Part shown: positions 21,493-30,418 of the stretch, one piece after another
How positions within the stretch are numbered: the first letter of the stretch is position 1
How the letters are laid out: every line of letters begins with the position of its first letter
Assembly (NCBI GenBank): GCA_019918135.1
Contig: WBZZ01006551.1
Coordinates: 186,001 to 250,000, forward strand
Direction of reading: 5' to 3'
Source of the DNA: Paulinella micropora
Lineage: Eukaryota > Cercozoa > Imbricatea > Euglyphida > Paulinellidae
DNA length: 64,000 bases
Program-made: the position numbers and the translations under genes
Notes under the pieces: model-generated
Databases searched by the model: none
Seen by the model: the letters and a program-made list of their open reading frames with translations, nothing else
What the model was told of the DNA's origin: nothing

Positions 21493-21834
21493 ATCCAGAT
21501 TTCTTTTTTGCTTTTTGCTTTCGCGCCTGTGTAGTAACAGAACGGGGGTCTTTCTGCAGATATTGGTGTGTGTGGCAGGGGTCGTTTCTCCAGACATTCT
21601 TGTTTTTTGTGCCTGGGGGGGGGCGGATGGTAAGAGAAAAGAGAGGGCCCCGCTCTTTTTGTTTGACTTTTGCCTGTCTTTTGATGAGGGAGCTCAAATG
21701 TTGTGAGACGGGGGGGGGGGGGGGGCGGTCCACGCTGCGGCCCGGCTCCCTTCCCCCTCCCCTCTCCTTCCTATTTGCACTAGAAGGATCCACCCTCTAT
21801 TCCACCCGCCGGCGCTCGCTCACAAAATATCAGC
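21493..21834. other. Spacer after F-box 1
   Basis: No gene. T/C-rich sequence, a G run at 21711-21726 and a short pyrimidine stretch. Partly similar to the sequence after F-box 2 (GTCTT...GCAGATATTG...GTGTGTGGCAG), so the homology of the F-box segments extends past the genes. Confidence 0.5.
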
Positions 21835-22470
21835 TAAGTCCTTTTTGCCGCAATTTGTGGCAAAAAAGTGTCCACAAATTGCGGCCCCGGTGGCATTTGG
21901 CGCGAAATTCGCCGAATTATGGAACTAGTGAATTTTTTTTTTGAGATTTCGGCAATGGCAAATTAGCTCAAGAAAAATTCTGGGGAAACAAACGCGGGCG
22001 GGGAAAAAATTAAAGGTGCAAAAAAATTCCCCTCCCGCCTTTCTTTCCCCAAAATTTTTTCTGTTGTTACACAGTTATTGCCGACATCACCCAAAAAAAA
22101 GAATTCTTGGTGTGCCGCAAAGTTCGGACAATATCAGTTACCCGTAAGTTCCGGAACCTTGTGCATTTGGCGCGAAATTCACCGTAAAATTGAAACTAGT
22201 GAGAATTTTTTTTTGCAAAGGACATTTCGGCAATTGGAAGGTAGCTCAAGAAAGATTCTGGGGAAACAAACGCGGGCGGGGAAAAAATTAAAGGTGCAAA
22301 AGAATTCCCCTCCCGCCTTTCTTTTCCCCAAAATTTTTTCTGTTGTTACACAGTTATTGCCGAAATCACCAAAAAAAAAAAAAAAAGTTTTTATTGCGTA
22401 CCGCAATTTGCGGCAAAAAAATGTCCACAAATTGCGGCAGGCGCGAAGTTCACTGGATTCAGACAAGATC
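21835..22470. repeat. Second block of GC-hairpin tandem units
   Basis: Two and a half diverged units with GGGGAAACAAACGCGGGCGG, GGTGCAAA, CCCCTCCCGCCTTTCTTTCC and TGTCCACAAATTGCGGC blocks. The purine arm and the pyrimidine arm can pair imperfectly, as in the block at 86-940. Related in design and in words (GGGCGGGGAAAAA, TTTCGGCAAT) to that block. Confidence 0.75.
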
Positions 22471-22573
22471 TTTTTTAATAAAACCGCATTTTGTGGACGT
22501 CTGAACAGAAAATTTGTTAGCAAGCGGACATTTTGGATCTTCTGGGCTCGGACACCACATTTCGCGGGTCCTT

Positions 22574-23488
22574 ATGGCGGCTGTCCTGCTGGTCCTAATA
22601 GCGGTTGCGGGCGCCAAGCACCAAGCGCTGCGCTACTTCCGCACCGGGGAGAGCGTCCGTTTAGTGAAGGTGAAAGTGCCCGGGTCTTCGCGGGGCTTTT
22701 TCATGGCCGAGGATCAGGACCTGATAGCCAAAGGCGTGGTAGACCCTATGCTGCGCTTTTTGCAAACAAGCGAACCGCACATCGGACAACTGCTAACCGA
22801 GGTGTTACAATGCAAGGCAGACAATCGCGCTTGTGCCCGGACTAACGCGCTGGTCTTTGTGGATATCGGAGCCAACGCGGGTTTTTACACGCTCCTGGCC
22901 GCCTCGTTAGGGGTTTCTGTCATAGCCGTGGAACCGCAGCCCCACTGCGTTGCCTTCCTCAAGGCCGCGGCGGCCGCGAGCGAGCTGTCTAGGATTAGCG
23001 TGCACAACGTGCTGGCAGGCAACTACAGCAGACCGCGGCACGCGCGCGTGCGCGTGCGCAACGGCTGCTTCGGGACCTGGCCGTACGCCGAGGGCCAGGA
23101 GGACGCCGCCATCAACTATTTTGCTGGCGTCGACAACTCGACTACCGACATCGACCTGGTACACGCGGCGAGTTTGGTGCCCGACACCAGCCTGGTACTC
23201 AAGATTGACACGGAGGGCTGCGAGTTCGAGGTCCTGTCGGGCCTGCGCGCCCTGTTTGAGGCCCGGCGCGTGATTTGCGCAGTCGTCGAGTACAACCGGG
23301 CCATGTGGTGCCGCCGCGAGGGCCAGCCGTGGGACACGTGCGACCCCGTCCGCTTCAAGCACGACTCGCTGCTGGTCTACGACTGGCTGACCCGGGCCGG
23401 CTATGAGCTGTCGGTCTTTGGGCTGGGTTCGCTAGACAGGGCTGCGTTCTACAACCTCGTGCACGAGCCACGGCGGGACATTGGCTGA
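22574..23488 (+). CDS. FkbM-family methyltransferase
   Basis: 304 codons from the ATG at 22574, intact. A short hydrophobic N-terminus (AAVLLVLIAVAGA) may be a signal peptide or anchor. The SAM-binding motif I is VFVDIGANAGFYTLL (94-108), followed by VIAVEPQPHCVAFL, and the family's second hallmark is LKIDTEGCEFEVLSGL (209-224). FkbM enzymes transfer methyl groups from SAM, usually to hydroxyls of sugars or small molecules. With the N-terminal hydrophobic segment, glycan methylation in the secretory pathway is a reasonable inference. The frame is open upstream to 22514, but that part lies in the hairpin spacer. Confidence 0.85.
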   Translation: MAAVLLVLIAVAGAKHQALRYFRTGESVRLVKVKVPGSSRGFFMAEDQDLIAKGVVDPMLRFLQTSEPHIGQLLTEVLQCKADNRACARTNALVFVDIGANAGFYTLLAASLGVSVIAVEPQPHCVAFLKAAAAASELSRISVHNVLAGNYSRPRHARVRVRNGCFGTWPYAEGQEDAAINYFAGVDNSTTDIDLVHAASLVPDTSLVLKIDTEGCEFEVLSGLRALFEARRVICAVVEYNRAMWCRREGQPWDTCDPVRFKHDSLLVYDWLTRAGYELSVFGLGSLDRAAFYNLVHEPRRDIG

Positions 23489-23592
23489 CATTTGACTTCC
23501 TGTGGAGCGCGGTAGACCACCTTCGGAAGACGGAGTGAAGGCGGCCGAAACCAAATTTCGTTTAAATTTTAAAAAAAGACTCTGGTGGTGGT

Positions 23593-23598
23593 ATTAAA
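23593..23598 (+). terminator. ATTAAA 3'-end signal of the FkbM gene
   Basis: ATTAAA about 105 bases after the methyltransferase stop, between it and the convergent kelch gene. Confidence 0.4.
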
Positions 23599-23647
23599 AA
23601 ACTTAAAACAACAAAAATAGGCCCAAGAAAGAAAAAAAAGAAATTGC

Positions 23648-23653
23648 TTTTAA
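23648..23653 (-). terminator. ATTAAA 3'-end signal of the kelch gene
   Basis: TTTAAT on the plus strand, that is ATTAAA on the minus strand, about 15 bases past the kelch stop codon. Confidence 0.4.
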
Positions 23654-23665
23654 TTTTACAACAGT

Positions 23666-24643
23666 TCACTCAAGACGCTGGCGCTTGGCCGGACGACGCG
23701 GCTCAAGCGCGAGCACGGCGCAGCACGCCTCCAGACGCTGCTCGACCATAGGCTTGCTTTCTAGTAGCCATGTAGCGGAGGCCTCGTCAAAGCGTTCGAC
23801 GGAAGCGAGCGCATTGTCACCCAGGTCGCAGGTACCGCCCGCCACGTACAGGCTGTTGTTGAGTACGAAGGCCGAAGCGCTCGAACGCGGCGTCTTGAGA
23901 TCACCGACGAAGCGCCACTTCTGCACTTTGGGGTCGTAGCACTCTACCTCCTCTAGCTCCATCTCGGTGTCTGGGTCAAAGTGGGTGCCCCCGATGACAT
24001 ACAGCTTGTCCTTGAAGACCTGAGCCGAATGGTCACGACCCAGACGTAGCCTGCCCGCTGACCGCCACTCGTTGCGCACTGGGTCGTACTTCTCAACCTT
24101 GCGCAGGCTCCAGTCGTGGTTGTGGCCCCCGATCAGGTACAAGCAGCCGTCCAAAGCCGCGAGCCGGGCCTGGTGGCGTTTGGTGGGGGGAGCGCAGCGC
24201 GTTAGCCAGGCGTTGGTCTTTTCGTCGTACACCAGCAGCGAGTTGTGCATATCTCGGTCGGACAGCACGACGTACAGACGGTCGTGCAGGACCGCGCCCG
24301 TGAGGTCCTCGTAATCGACTGGCATGCTGGCCTTGGCCTCCCAGCGGTTGTCGCGGGGGTCGTAGCACTCCACGGCGCGGAGCATCTGGCCGTCGTCGTC
24401 GCTCCTGCGCCCGCCAACAACATACAGCTTGCCTTGCAGCACTAGGCCGAGCTGTCCGTTGCTGGCCGTCGGCGGGCTCCAGCGGGCAACAGCTTTCCAG
24501 CCTTCGGCGGTCAAGGTTTCGGCCGAATGTGGTGCCCCAAAGCCGCCGAACACGTACACCGCGCGTTGTGTAGCTTCGTCGGGCGCTGGTGCAGGGTTAT
24601 TGGGCGGAACGGCGGTAATACTATGGCGTTGCGACATTGTCAC
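23666..24643 (-). CDS. Kelch-repeat beta-propeller protein
   Basis: 325 codons, intact. Six kelch blades can be read. Five have the Gly-Gly doublet (VYVFGGFG, LYVVGGRR, LYLIGGHN, LYVIGGTH, LYVAGGTC) and one has lost it (LYVVLSDR). Conserved Tyr...Trp pairs follow, such as VECYDPRDNRWEAKASM. No BTB or F-box domain is attached, so the propeller stands alone. Kelch proteins bind other proteins, often as ubiquitin-ligase adaptors, and poxviruses and other large DNA viruses carry them. Two Met codons (24643 and 24637) could start it. The C-terminus is basic (RRPAKRQRLE). Confidence 0.88.
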   Translation of the reverse strand: MTMSQRHSITAVPPNNPAPAPDEATQRAVYVFGGFGAPHSAETLTAEGWKAVARWSPPTASNGQLGLVLQGKLYVVGGRRSDDDGQMLRAVECYDPRDNRWEAKASMPVDYEDLTGAVLHDRLYVVLSDRDMHNSLLVYDEKTNAWLTRCAPPTKRHQARLAALDGCLYLIGGHNHDWSLRKVEKYDPVRNEWRSAGRLRLGRDHSAQVFKDKLYVIGGTHFDPDTEMELEEVECYDPKVQKWRFVGDLKTPRSSASAFVLNNSLYVAGGTCDLGDNALASVERFDEASATWLLESKPMVEQRLEACCAVLALEPRRPAKRQRLE

Positions 24644-25013
24644 GTTCGTAAGACGTTCAACCAGGAATGGCTATACACAAACGAAAAAAAAAAGAAATCT
24701 CTCTCTCGCTCTCTCTCTCTCTATCTCTCTCTCTCTCTCCGCGCTGCAACCACAAGAAAAAAGATAAGTGAGAGAGAGAGAGAGAAAGGTCGCTTCCTTT
24801 AACTCTCCCCCCTGTATTCTTCCACCACTCAACACAATTCCAGGTATAGTTTAATAAGGGCTCAAAGTTTTGGTCTAGCTATAAGACATTTTTGCAACTA
24901 GCGAACCGTACCAACGCCGCTCAAAAATAGAGACAGTGTAAGAAAAAAAGGGGGGGGTGGTTGGGTGGAGCAAAGCCCTTCACCGGGGGGGGGGGGGGGG
25001 ATTGCGCCGCCCT
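24644..25013. other. Spacer with CT tracts and a G run
   Basis: Promoter side of the kelch gene and 3' side of the next minus-strand gene. Contains (CT)n at about 24700-24740, (GA)n at 24768-24786 and a G15 run near 24986-25000. No gene. Confidence 0.55.
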
Positions 25014-26003
25014 TCAAGGGCCTACGAGGAACCCCCCTGTTGGCAGCATATGTTGTAGCTGTAGGCCACACGGCACCATCTCCTCATTCCCCAGTACGCT
25101 GGCTTCTCTAGCCTGGTTGAGGAAGGCTTCTGTTTTTTTGAGATTGTCCTGCAACAACTGAAAGTGTTTTTCGCTCATTTGATAGCGTTCAGCTGTAATT
25201 CTGTCTTGGTTTTGTCTGACGTGAGGGGCGAGATTAGTCTGAAAAAGACCCCACACGAGCAGTCCTTGTTGGATAGGCACGAAGAGTATACGTTTCCACC
25301 CCGTCCCCTTGTACGTGAACGCAAGGTCCATAGTCTGGATCACCTGGAGAAACTCCTGGGGGTAACTGACGTCCCACCAGCTCCTAATTACGTCTAATAG
25401 CTCCAGGTCTACTTGCAAGATATTAAGTACAAAGCTTTTTCTTATGGCCTCTAGGTCTGCTACTAGGTGCGATCTTTCGTTCCGCAGACACACATGGCAA
25501 TAATGGTACAATGGTATTCCCCATGTCACTGCCCTTCGTCTAAGGCAGCGGGCACAAGGCCAATCAGTAGGCCACAGACCGTTAACTATGCTGCTCTCTC
25601 TGAGCATGTACGCTAGAGTGTCTCGGACTATAGTTTTCCACGTATGTCCTTCCACGAAATAAACTAGTGGCATTCTTATGTTTGAGCACAGTAGGTAAGA
25701 GCTCCACAACTGAGCACCAAGCGAGTGTGGTTTCCTTTCGAAAAAGCTGGTGCCAGCAAAGGCATTGAACAGGCATTGGAAGTCCTTGACGGAGAGGAAG
25801 GGAGCAATCAAAGCAAACTCGCTCGCGAAAAGGAACCAAAATGCCCCACAGGCAAACTCCCTTTGCTTCCGCGCGACAGGGGTGGAGTTGAGGTGATATC
25901 GCTTTCGTGGAGGCTTGACGTAAGCGCGTTGGCGAGTGTTGGAACGCTTAGAACGCTTTGGCATGTGTGTGAGATGATTGCGAAGCGCAAAAAAAGAAAA
26001 CAA
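25014..26003 (-). CDS. Orphan protein with two CxxC pairs, possible F-box-like N-terminus
   Basis: 329 codons; an alternative start Met at 25964 (MPKRSKRSNTRQ) would remove 13 residues and begin at a strongly basic nuclear-signal-like stretch. Around residues 65-100 FLSVKDFQCLFNAFAGTSFF has an F-box-like look, though weak. CARCLRRR and HYCHVCLRN, about 16 residues apart, make a likely zinc ribbon. The rest is helical with a coiled segment near the C-terminus. Intact. Family not recognised. Confidence 0.6.
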   Translation of the reverse strand: MFSFFALRNHLTHMPKRSKRSNTRQRAYVKPPRKRYHLNSTPVARKQREFACGAFWFLFASEFALIAPFLSVKDFQCLFNAFAGTSFFERKPHSLGAQLWSSYLLCSNIRMPLVYFVEGHTWKTIVRDTLAYMLRESSIVNGLWPTDWPCARCLRRRAVTWGIPLYHYCHVCLRNERSHLVADLEAIRKSFVLNILQVDLELLDVIRSWWDVSYPQEFLQVIQTMDLAFTYKGTGWKRILFVPIQQGLLVWGLFQTNLAPHVRQNQDRITAERYQMSEKHFQLLQDNLKKTEAFLNQAREASVLGNEEMVPCGLQLQHMLPTGGFLVGP

Positions 26004-26079
26004 GAAATATCAAGTGCCACTCGGGAAGAGGGGGGGGGGGCGCGGAACCACTAAAAAAAAGAAAAAGAAAAAGAGATTT

Positions 26080-26880
26080 ACTAGAATTTTGTGTGTGTGT
26101 GTGTGCGTGAAAGACAAACTGCTTAATGTCCTTGCCAATATCATCGTCTCCAAAGGCTGAGAGCATGTATGTACAATCAGTAACACACACATTCACACGT
26201 TCACACATTCACACACACATTCACACATTCACACACACATTCACACACACATTCACACACACACACATTCACACATTCACACATTCGCAAAATCACACAC
26301 ATATTCACAAACCCACATACACACAGACACAAGAAATCTCACACACACACATTCGCCAAATCACACATTCGCCAAATCACACATTCGCAGAATCACACAC
26401 ACACGTTCACATAATCACACACATACACACATTCACACACACGTTCGCGTAATCACACACACACAATCACAAACCCGCATACACACAGACACAAGAAATC
26501 TCACACACACATTCACAAATTCACACACACACTTCACACACATTCGCAGAATCACACACACACACGTTCACATAATCACACACATACACACATTCACACA
26601 CACGTTCGCATAATCACACACACACAATCACAAACCCGCATACACACAGACACAAGAAATCTCACACACACACACATTCGCCAAATCACACACACGCACA
26701 CACACACACACACACATTCGCCAAATCACACACACGCACATACACACAGACACAAGAAATCTCACACACACACACACATTCGCCAAATCACACACACGCA
26801 CACACACACACACATTCGCAAAATCACACGCACGCATTCGCAAAATCACACTCGCACGTTCACAAATTCACACAACAAAC
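26080..26880. repeat. CA-rich minisatellite with TTCACA and TTCGC words
   Basis: Degenerate (CA)n with higher-order words CATTCACACACACG, TTCGCCAAATCACACA and AGACACAAGAAATCTCACAC. Mirror arrangement to the array at 18.4-18.9 kb but with different words. No coding potential. Confidence 0.85.
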
Positions 26881-27048
26881 CACGTTTCACGTACAATGAA
26901 AACTTTTCACACACACATAAACAAGGACCAAATTCTCTATAAGGTCAGTTATCACCAAAGATCATAGAGCATAATAGGCAGAAAGGAAGAAGGGTGGGTG
27001 GGGGGGGGGGGGGAAGGGGGGGGGCCGCCTTGCACTACGATGCGAAAA

Positions 27049-27160
27049 GCCCATTGGGTTTACCCAATGTCGGCAACATTGCGAAAACCCAATGTCGGCA
27101 GCATTGCGAAAACCCAATGTTGGCAACATTGCGAAAACCCAATGGGTTGTCGAAGGGGAG
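27049..27160. repeat. 25-bp tandem repeat upstream of F-box 2
   Basis: Four copies with period exactly 25 (CCCAATG at 27063, 27088, 27113, 27138), unit like CCCAATGTCGGCAACATTGC plus GAAAA. The flanks match those of the 25-bp array upstream of F-box 1. Confidence 0.9.
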
Positions 27161-27216
27161 GGGGGGGGGGCCTACATAACGCGCGGTTTTTGTTTCAAAG
27201 CAAAAACTGAAAGCGA

Positions 27217-27870
27217 TTATTTGTGTGTGTGCTGCGCATAGCTGGGTGTCTGTTCTTGAGAAATGTTGTTTCTGTGCATGTCTAGGGTCATTCGTGTGCT
27301 GTGTGTCGTTCTGTGTGTGTTTTGTGTGTGCATGTGTGTGTGTGTGAATGTGTGTGTACGTGTGTGTGTGAATGTGATTATCGTTCGGTGTAAGTTTGCG
27401 TATGTGTGTGTATATCGTTCGGTGTGCGTATCGTTCGGTGTTTGTGTGTGTTGGTGTGTGTATCATTCGGTGTTTGTGTTTGTTGGTGTGTGTATCGTTC
27501 GGTGTGTGTTTGCGTGTGTAATACTATCGTTCGGTGTTTGTGTGTGTTGGTGTGTGTATCGTCGTGTGTATCGTCGTGTGTGTGTATCGTCGTGTGTATC
27601 GTCGTGTGTGTGTATCGTCGTGTTTGTGTGTGTGAGTGTATCGTCGTATGTGTTTGCGTGTGTATCGTTCGGTGTGTGTTTGCGTGTGTTTGCGTGTGTA
27701 TCGTTCGGTGTTTGTGTGTGTTGGTGTGTGTATCATTCGGTGTTTGTGTGTATCGTCGTGTGTATCGTCGTGTTCGGTGTATCGTCGTGTGTGTGTTTGC
27801 GTGTGTTCGGTGTGTGTATCGTTTGGTGTTTGTGTGTAATTGTGTGTGTATCGTTATGTAGACACGCGTG
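27217..27870. repeat. TG minisatellite with ATCGTTCGGTGT and ATCGTCGTGTG words
   Basis: Degenerate (TG)n between the 25-bp array and F-box 2. Recurrent words are GTATCGTTCGGTGTTTGTG and GTGTATCGTCGTGTGTATCG. The corresponding array before F-box 1 has GTCGTTCTGTG words instead. Open frames are Cys/Val strings. Confidence 0.85.
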
Positions 27871-28066
27871 TGCGTGGAAGGCTTCCGGTAGGCATTTTGT
27901 TTTCTGTTTGTGCAAGAGTTCCTGTTAGACGTATCTCTTTTTGTTTATCGTGCCGTGTGCACAACTTGGAGAATGGGGGGGGGGGGGGGGAGACAGGCAT
28001 TCCCTGTTTAAAAAACATTGTCCCCGTCCAACCTAAATCTTCTTCCCATCACTGTATCCCGTTTTC

Positions 28067-28180
28067 TTTTTGTTTGCTTATTCCGGTGTTTGAACACTAG
28101 CAAAACACATGAGAGCCGTTCCCTTTTTGTTTGTTTATTCCGGTGTTTGAACACTAGCAAAACCCATGAGAGCCGTTCCC
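28067..28180 (+). repeat. 57-bp duplication of the F-box 2 start region
   Basis: The segment from TTTTTGTTTGCTTATTCCGG to GAGAGCCGTTCCC is present twice with a 57-bp period. ATG codons therefore occur at 28109 and 28166. The first opens only a 13-codon frame ending in TGA before the second; the second is the true start, since it continues into the F-box protein. Confidence 0.9.
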
Positions 28181-28921
28181 GTGAAGAAAAAGTCCAAGCT
28201 GGGACATATTAGTCCGTTCGTGGCGCATTTGACCGCACTGCCAGAGGAACTGCTGCGACATCTGTCCTCGTGGTCTCCGCAGTCCGTGGCCGTGCTGGGC
28301 ACGACCTGTCGCAGCCTCCGCAAATGTCTTCTCCCGTTGGCGACCGAGGCTCAGGAAGACCAACTTGCCAATGTGCGCGGGCCGGTGGCCGACGCAATCG
28401 AAGAGGTCGCCCTCAAGGGAGGTTACACCAAATTTGGCCTCGAAGGCGCTACCGGGAACCTCTTTTACGAAAGTGGGGTTCATTATGATCTGGCTGGCTG
28501 CCTGAACCTCAACGCCGGCAAACGCTACGGCTACGCCGGACATATCGTGACGTCTTTAGAATTTCACTGGCACCACAGCCTCTCAACTGAAAAAACCAAG
28601 ATTGGATTCAGGATGTGGATCAACTGCATCGACGATCTATGCAAGCAATGTGGTAAATGCAATGATTCTACGTCGCAAATCCTGGACAACGAAACATTCT
28701 GCGTGCAGAGCCGCGCCGAAATCGAGGCCGCGCTGAAGCAAATGGTGTCGGTGCAAATGCTCAACTTGTTAGGAGATGTCTACATGAAGAATGCCAATTA
28801 CGACAAGGGACTCTTTACCTGGACGGACCTGCTCGAGAAAGGTGTGACGGGGTCTGTCACTCCTCACTGGGTCTACCGGGATGGCGAGAGATTCTGTGAG
28901 GACTGCGAAGAGTTGGAATAG
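28166..28921 (+). CDS. F-box protein, paralog 2
   Basis: 251 codons, intact, highly similar to paralog 1 over its whole length (same basic N-terminus, F-box segment LTALPEELLRHLSSW, and C-terminus RFCEDCEELE). Differences cluster in the central segment, where paralog 1 has CEKCGSLN and this one CKQCGKCN, suggesting a variable recognition part. The start is chosen at 28166 over 28109 because the upstream ATG closes after 13 codons. The gene lies at the end of a duplicated segment that includes the 25-bp and TG arrays. Confidence 0.75.
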   Translation: MRAVPVKKKSKLGHISPFVAHLTALPEELLRHLSSWSPQSVAVLGTTCRSLRKCLLPLATEAQEDQLANVRGPVADAIEEVALKGGYTKFGLEGATGNLFYESGVHYDLAGCLNLNAGKRYGYAGHIVTSLEFHWHHSLSTEKTKIGFRMWINCIDDLCKQCGKCNDSTSQILDNETFCVQSRAEIEAALKQMVSVQMLNLLGDVYMKNANYDKGLFTWTDLLEKGVTGSVTPHWVYRDGERFCEDCEELE

Positions 28922-28952
28922 ACCGCGGCGAGATTGTGTACTGATGATTATC

Positions 28953-28958
28953 ATTAAA
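28953..28958 (+). terminator. ATTAAA 3'-end signal of F-box 2
   Basis: ATTAAA about 32 bases after the stop, in the same context as after F-box 1. Confidence 0.5.
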
Positions 28959-29242
28959 ATTCCCGACTTTTCTTTTTTGCGCGCTGTAGTAGCACGAGGG
29001 TCTTGCTGCAGATATTGCTGTCTGTGTGTGGCAGTGGGGAAAATTGTTTCTGCAGACCTTCTTGTCGTCTGGGCTTGGCTGTTGAGACGTGTTTGTGTAC
29101 AGTCTTGTGTGTGCAAAGGTGGAGTGCCCAAAGGCTTGCCTTCCCGTCTCTTTTTCTTTTTAATGTTTCCGCCGAGCCTGGCCTTTTCATGTTTTCTTTT
29201 TACATCGTATCCTATTTGTTGGTTGTTGTTTTTAGCTAGCCC

Positions 29243-29993
29243 ATGACAAGCGCTCCCATGAAGAAAAAGCCCAAGCTGGGACATACGGGCCCGTTCGTGG
29301 CGCATTTGACCGCACTGCCAGAGGAACTGCTGCGACATCTGTCCTCGTGGTCTCCGCCGTCCGTGACCGTGCTGGGCACGACCTGTCGCAGCCTCCGCAA
29401 ATGTCTTCTCCCGTTGGCCACCGAAGCGCAGGAAGAGCAACTCGATTGTGTGCGCAAGTCGGTGGCCGACGCGATCGAAACGATGGCTCTCAAGGGAGGT
29501 TACACTAAATTCTGCCTCAGCGGCACTACTCCGTCCCAGAAATACGAAGGCTGGGGCGATTTCGGTCTGCATGGCTGCCTGAACCTCCACGCTGGCAAAC
29601 GCTACGGCTGTGCTGAACGCATTGAGACTGTTGTGCATTTCTACTGCCGCCACAGCCTCGCCAAGGGCAAAACCAGACTTCAGCTTTCGTTGCACAGCGA
29701 CGACGTCTATGATACATGCGAGCAATGTCACAACTGCGATTTTACCAGGTGTCTACACCTGGAAGGCGAAAGCCTACGTGCGGAGCCGCGCCGAAATCGA
29801 TGGCTTGCTGAGGCAAATGGTCTCGGTGCAAATGCTCAACCTGTTGGGAGATGCCTACATGAAGATCGACAGGTCCAAGAACAGTATGTCCTGGATGGAG
29901 CTGCTCGAGAAAGGTGTGGAGGGGACTGCAAAACCTTACTGGGTCATCAAGGATGGCCAGGGATTCTATGCAGACTGCGAGAAGTTGAAATAG
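29243..29993 (+). pseudogene. F-box protein, paralog 3, frameshifted
   Basis: The first frame matches paralogs 1 and 2 from the basic N-terminus (PMKKKPKLGH) through the F-box and a CEQCHNCD pair, up to about 29770. There a net 2-base deletion relative to the paralogs moves the reading into the frame that ends at 29993. That frame supplies the homologous C-terminus (GQGFYADCEKLK). It is the most divergent copy and is in tandem about 320 bp after paralog 2, without its own TG array. Probably inactive unless the deletion is a sequence error. Confidence 0.75.
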
Positions 29994-30026
29994 ACAGACA
30001 GCGGCAGACATGGTGTACAGATTATC

Positions 30027-30032
30027 ATTAAA
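30027..30032 (+). terminator. ATTAAA 3'-end signal of F-box 3
   Basis: ATTAAA about 34 bases after the last codon, matching the other F-box copies. Confidence 0.45.
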
Positions 30033-30367
30033 ATCCCGTTTTTTTTTTCTTTTTTTTTTCTTTTCTTTTTTTTTTTTTACAACGGGGGGCGACGAACCGG
30101 GGGAGGGAGGAGAATACAATTCAATCAGAGGGAGGGGGGCCGCGGCCCTCTCTGTTCGATGGCCCACCTCCCCCAATTCTTTTTCTTTGGAAGATCCCCC
30201 CCGCCTCTCCTTCTCCCGGCGCCCAGCAAATGAATCTTGTTGATTATAAAACTGCGCGACGGGGTGGCAGGGGTGGGGGGGGGGGGTGGGGAAGGAAAGA
30301 GAAAGTATCAATGTCTGACTAGAGAACGGGAGGGAGGGAAAGGTTAAAAAAAAAAGTTGGTAAATTT
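30033..30367. other. Spacer between F-box 3 and the BRO/HNH gene
   Basis: T-rich then G-rich low-complexity DNA (T runs at 30039-30079, a G run near 30277-30286, an A run near 30345). No gene. Confidence 0.5.
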
Positions 30368-30381
30368 TTTTATAATAAAAT
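30368..30381 (+). promoter_or_regulatory. TATA-like element before the BRO/HNH gene
   Basis: TTTTTTATAATAAAAT lies about 40-50 bases before the ATG at 30419. An A/T-rich box at this distance fits a viral or eukaryotic core promoter; prediction only. Confidence 0.35.
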
Positions 30382-30418
30382 CGTCAAGGCAAGCACAAAA
30401 TCAGAACCTTGCAACGAC

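Noticed and set aside
18990-27160. CRISPR-like arrays
   Set aside because: The 25-bp repeats are contiguous or have no unique spacers, and no cas genes are present; the context is eukaryotic/viral.
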